From contig QFQM01000239.1 in assembly GCA_003243255.1 (NCBI GenBank), positions 1 through 6,887 on the forward strand: DNA of 6,887 bases. Reading direction: 5' to 3'. The stretch comes from Flavobacterium psychrophilum. GTDB lineage: Bacteria > Bacteroidota > Bacteroidia > Flavobacteriales > Flavobacteriaceae. Position 1 is the stretch's first letter. Each line of letters begins with the position of its first letter. Made by a program: the position numbers and the translations under genes. The notes below the pieces were generated by a model. That model was given only the letters and a program-made list of their open reading frames with translations, was not told the DNA's origin and searched no databases. This document shows, piece after piece, positions 4,017 to 6,887 of the stretch.

Positions 4017-5642
4017 ATGCAGGCAGAGATAAACAAGGTAGAATTACGAAACTTACGAATAGAAGATTATAAAGAGCTGCGCCTCTCGATGCAGCACGCC
4101 TATAAAGATGTCGATTTAGACATGGACGAGCCGTATTGGGCGGAAAAAGACATTAAGCGCCTGCTAAAAATCTTCCCCGAAGGACAGCTTGTGGTGTTGG
4201 TAGATGACAAAGTGGTCGGTTCTGCACTTTCGCTTATAGTAGATCACAAAAAGGCTACTATGAACCATACCTATGAAAAAATTACCGGTAACTACAGTTT
4301 CGACACCCACGATTATGATGGGGAAGTACTGTATGGTATTGATGTATTTATAGATCCTGAATATCGTGGCCTGCGCCTTGGCCGTCGACTTTACGAAGCC
4401 CGAAAGGAACTTTGCGAACAGCTTAACCTGCGTTCCATCATTTTCGCAGGAAGGATGCCTAATTATGATGAGCATTCCGGAGAACTTACACCAAAAGAAT
4501 ACATTGATAAGGTACGCCTTAAAGAAATACACGACCCGGTGCTGGCGTTTCAGTTGAGTAATGATTTCCACGTTATAAAAGTAATGCGCAACTACCTTGA
4601 GGGCGACAAGAACTCACAGGATTATGCCGTACTTATGGAGTGGAACAACATTTACTACGACAAAAGCCCCACGCTTATCAATACCCGAAAAAGCATTATC
4701 CGTCTTGGACTGGTACAATGGCAAATGCGTCCGCTGGCCAATCTGGAAGCGTTGTTTGAGCAGGCCGAATTCTTTATCGATGCGGTATCGGGTTACGGAA
4801 GTGACTTTGCGCTGTTCCCTGAACTTTTTATCGCTCCGCTCATGGCCGACTTTAACCACCTGAGCGAAGCCGATGCCATAAGGGAAATTGCCCGTTTTAG
4901 CGAACCCATACGCAAGCGTTTCCAGGAAATGGCGATATCCTACAATATCAACATCATTACCGGAAGTATGCCTATGCTCGAAGATGGTAACCTGTACAAT
5001 GTAGGTTTCCTTTGCAAACGTGATGGTACTTCTGAAATGTATACCAAAATACACATTACCCCTAACGAGGTTAACTACTGGGGTATGGTAGGCGGTAACG
5101 AAATAAAAACCTTTGATACCGATTGCGGAAAAATAGGCATCATGATATGTTATGATGTGGAGTTTCCCGAACTGTCGCGCCTTATGGCCGATGAAGGCAT
5201 GGAGATACTGTTTGTACCTTTCCTTACCGATACCCAAAACGGTTATACCCGCGTAAGGCATTGTGCACAGGCCCGTGCTATAGAAAACGAATGTTATGTT
5301 GCCATTGCCGGATGTGTGGGTAACCTTCCCGGGGTAAACAACATGGACATTCAGTATGCACAGACTGCCGTGTTTACACCGTCAGACTTCTCATTCCCAT
5401 CCAATGGCATCAAGGCGGAGGCAACCCCTAATACCGAGATGACCATTATTGTAGACGTTGACCTCGATCTACTGAAAGAATTGCATGAGTTTGGTAGTGT
5501 ACGTATCCTTAAAGACCGTCGTCAGGATTTGTACAAGCTTAAAAAGTCACCCGTTGCAAAACCTGAAACCCCTGCCGAGCCTAAAGCCCCAAAAGTCACC
5601 ACTGCTTCGGCAGCACGAACAAGAACACCTAAAAAGAACTAA
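4017..5642 (+). CDS. Bifunctional GNAT acetyltransferase / carbon-nitrogen (nitrilase-superfamily) hydrolase
   Basis: This 541-residue protein joins two enzymes. Residues about 9-150 are a GNAT domain: VLYGIDVFIDPEYRGLRLG (104-122) is motif A, with the acetyl-CoA pyrophosphate loop R117-G118-L-R-L-G122. After a linker, residues about 226-490 are a CN-hydrolase domain with the full triad: E269 in FPELF, K344 in YTKIHI and nucleophile C378 in MICYDVEFPEL. The last 33 residues are a Lys/Pro/Ala/Thr-rich basic tail of low complexity. GNATs acetylate amines and the hydrolase cleaves amides or nitriles, so the two could act on the same amine/amide in sequence; the substrate is unknown. The nitrilase classification recognises a branch with an N-terminal RimI-like domain (NB12, as I recall), and this protein fits it. 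No signal peptide is seen. It heads an operon with a zinc-ribbon protein and a YeeZ-like dehydrogenase. Confidence 0.94.
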   Translation: MQAEINKVELRNLRIEDYKELRLSMQHAYKDVDLDMDEPYWAEKDIKRLLKIFPEGQLVVLVDDKVVGSALSLIVDHKKATMNHTYEKITGNYSFDTHDYDGEVLYGIDVFIDPEYRGLRLGRRLYEARKELCEQLNLRSIIFAGRMPNYDEHSGELTPKEYIDKVRLKEIHDPVLAFQLSNDFHVIKVMRNYLEGDKNSQDYAVLMEWNNIYYDKSPTLINTRKSIIRLGLVQWQMRPLANLEALFEQAEFFIDAVSGYGSDFALFPELFIAPLMADFNHLSEADAIREIARFSEPIRKRFQEMAISYNINIITGSMPMLEDGNLYNVGFLCKRDGTSEMYTKIHITPNEVNYWGMVGGNEIKTFDTDCGKIGIMICYDVEFPELSRLMADEGMEILFVPFLTDTQNGYTRVRHCAQARAIENECYVAIAGCVGNLPGVNNMDIQYAQTAVFTPSDFSFPSNGIKAEATPNTEMTIIVDVDLDLLKELHEFGSVRILKDRRQDLYKLKKSPVAKPETPAEPKAPKVTTASAARTRTPKKN

Positions 5643-5648
5643 GAGTTT

Positions 5649-6002
5649 ATGACACGTAATTGTCCTGAATGCGGCGAAAAGATAGTAGGCCGCGAAGACA
5701 AAAAATTTTGCAGCGATGCCTGCCGCAATGCCTGGAACAATAAGATCAACAAAGACAGTAACAACTATATGCGCAACATCAACAACCGCTTGCGCAAGAA
5801 CAACCGTATACTTAGCGAACTGAATGTAGAGGGCAAAACCAAAACCACCAAATCCAAACTGATGAGCAAGGGTTTCGATTTTGAGTATTTTACCAATCAG
5901 CTGCATACCAAAACCGGCAATACCTACTTTTTTGTGTATGAGCAGGGCTATATGCCGCTGGAAAACGATTATTATATTCTGGTACGTAAAGACATTTCCT
6001 GA
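5649..6002 (+). CDS. Small zinc-ribbon protein of unknown function
   Basis: The 117-residue product starts with a treble-clef or ribbon-like zinc site: C5-P-E-C8 and C21-S-D-A-C25 (CPECGEKI...KKFCSDAC). This is the layout of small DUF2116-type and related Zn-ribbon proteins. Residues about 26-58 are rich in Asn, Lys and Arg (RNAWNNKINKD, NINNRLRKNNRIL) and look helical and basic, which could contact nucleic acid. The C-terminal part (FDFEYFTNQLHTKTGNTYFF, then GYMPLENDYYILVR) appears to be a small alpha/beta unit. A nucleic-acid or protein-binding role is inference from the basic region and the ribbon. The ATG is 6 bases after the GNAT-nitrilase stop and its own stop overlaps the next start by one base (TGATG), so it is embedded in the operon. 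Confidence 0.88.
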   Translation: MTRNCPECGEKIVGREDKKFCSDACRNAWNNKINKDSNNYMRNINNRLRKNNRILSELNVEGKTKTTKSKLMSKGFDFEYFTNQLHTKTGNTYFFVYEQGYMPLENDYYILVRKDIS

Positions 6003-6790
6003 TGCAGATTTCTATTTTAGGCTGCGGATGGCTCGGTTTGCCATTGGCACAATCGCTTATTGAAAAAGGTTTTTCGGTTAATGGGTCGACTACTTCTCCG
6101 GAGAAGATCAAGGTTTTGCAGAATGCAGGAATAAAGTCATTTGTCATCAGCCTTTCGGCAAATGGTATTGATGGAGATATGGACTCTTTTCTTCGCGAAA
6201 GCGAAATACTCATTATTGATATTCCACCCAAATTAAGAGGCGGGAACAGCGAAAGTTTCATTGATAAGATAAAAAATCTTATCCCGTATATCGAAGCGTC
6301 AAGTGTTACAAAAGTGCTGTTTGTAAGCTCAACAGCCGTGTATGCCGATGATAATTCGGTAGTGACGGAAGAGACGATCCCCAATCCTGAAACCGAAAGT
6401 GGCAGACAACTGCTGGAGGCCGAAACGCTTTTGGCAAATGCCAAATTTCAGACTACTATATTGCGCTTTGGTGGTTTAGTTGACCAAGACCGCCAGCCTG
6501 TAAAATACCTTGCCGGGAAAGAAAACCTCGAAAATCCGGAGGGGCCGGTAAACCTCATTCATCGCGAGGACTGCATTGGCATCATACTGAAAATAATCGA
6601 AAAAAATGCCTGGGGGGAGACATTTAATGCCGTAGCACCTTATCATCCTACACGCGAAGAACATTACACCCAACAGGCACTGAGAATGAACCTGCCATTG
6701 CCAAAATTCACCCATGAAAAACCATCTGTGGGGAAAACCGTGAGTTCAGAAAAAGTGATTAGCTTTTTAGGATATTCTTTTAAAAAATGA
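6002..6790 (+). CDS. YeeZ-like atypical short-chain dehydrogenase / NAD(P)-binding epimerase-family protein
   Basis: The 262-residue product has an N-terminal Rossmann motif, ILGCGWLGLPLA (5-16, G7-C-G9-W-L-G12). The GWLG form is the one seen in E. coli YeeZ and its relatives. Other family marks are STAVY (110-114), RFGGLVD (155-161) and NLIHRED (184-190), the last equivalent to the VHVDD segment of extended SDRs. The YxxxK catalytic pair of classical SDRs is not present: the corresponding segment reads ESGRQLLEAE (132-141). YeeZ-like proteins are commonly atypical here, so the protein may bind NAD(P) and a nucleotide-like ligand without ordinary dehydrogenase chemistry. Length is normal for the group. 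It is translationally coupled to the zinc-ribbon gene (TGATG overlap) and ends the operon. The substrate is unknown, and no clear terminator is seen in the 97 bases that follow. Confidence 0.9.
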   Translation: MQISILGCGWLGLPLAQSLIEKGFSVNGSTTSPEKIKVLQNAGIKSFVISLSANGIDGDMDSFLRESEILIIDIPPKLRGGNSESFIDKIKNLIPYIEASSVTKVLFVSSTAVYADDNSVVTEETIPNPETESGRQLLEAETLLANAKFQTTILRFGGLVDQDRQPVKYLAGKENLENPEGPVNLIHREDCIGIILKIIEKNAWGETFNAVAPYHPTREEHYTQQALRMNLPLPKFTHEKPSVGKTVSSEKVISFLGYSFKK

Positions 6791-6887
6791 TTGATGACTG
6801 AACCCCTATAAAAAGGTTTGGGGCGGGACTTTTAATCAAATCCGCGCCCTTCCACCCACACACGTGAAGACCTATTACATTAATAAC

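Noticed and set aside
5013..5028. TTTGCAAACGTGATGG inside the GNAT-nitrilase gene as an operator copy
   Set aside because: Only one half-site matches; the codons encode conserved hydrolase residues (LCKRDG), so chance is the simpler explanation.
4614..5261. Minus-strand 215-codon open frame opposite the GNAT-nitrilase gene
   Set aside because: The plus-strand frame carries an unmistakable catalytic triad and family motifs. The antisense frame has no recognisable domain and arises from codon bias in the real gene.
5890..6444. Minus-strand 184-codon open frame opposite the zinc-ribbon and YeeZ-like genes
   Set aside because: It crosses two well-supported plus-strand genes and is Ser/Leu-rich with no motif, as expected of an antisense shadow.
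6791..6887. Terminator or new gene after the YeeZ-like gene
   Set aside because: AACC/GGTT and CCCC/GGGG pairings (about 6801-6824) and a GGGC...GCCC pairing (6821-6849) exist, but none has a good stem followed by a T tract. No open frame of credible length starts before the window ends.

Overview
The window looks like chromosomal DNA from a member of the Bacteroidetes, most likely Flavobacteriaceae (a Flavobacterium-like organism). The evidence is a C-terminal type IX secretion (T9SS) sorting domain at the left end, promoter-like sequences of the TTG...TAnnTTTG class in place of E. coli -35/-10 boxes, mostly absent Shine-Dalgarno sequences, a short SSB of 110 residues, and an intergenic repeat of a kind I recall from flavobacterial genomes. 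There are no rRNA, tRNA, CRISPR or transposase genes.

Layout: (1) 1-462, the 3' end of a large secreted protein with an Ig-like segment and a T9SS type A sorting domain, closed by a strong terminator (465-494). (2) 587-2140, a compact plus-strand group: two paralogous three-helix small membrane proteins followed by a histone-deacetylase-family amidohydrolase with an intact active site, whose start codon overlaps the preceding stop. (3) 2141-2400, a non-coding block of alternating inverted half-sites ending near a perfect 18-bp palindrome; I read it as a dispersed repeat. (4) 2402-3147, minus strand: an AT-rich single-pass membrane protein of unknown function and, upstream of it, a stand-alone single-stranded DNA-binding protein with its own terminator. 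(5) 3332-3934, plus strand: an AT-rich exported protein of unknown function. (6) 4017-6790, a tight plus-strand operon: a GNAT acetyltransferase fused to a nitrilase-superfamily hydrolase, a four-cysteine zinc-ribbon protein, and a YeeZ-like atypical short-chain dehydrogenase.

The most unexpected observation is a 20-bp element, GYAAACGTTTRYAAACGGAA (17 of 20 identical, all three differences transitions). It occurs in the same orientation just upstream of the exported-protein gene and of the GNAT-nitrilase operon, at the same distance from each putative -7 box. Its dyad core AAACGTTT resembles a LacI-family operator. This suggests that an orphan secreted protein and a metabolic/repair-type operon share control. 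The second lead is the pair of duplicated small membrane proteins coupled to a deacetylase-family enzyme. Neither amounts to a proven new system. Most of the window is ordinary flavobacterial core and accessory sequence.
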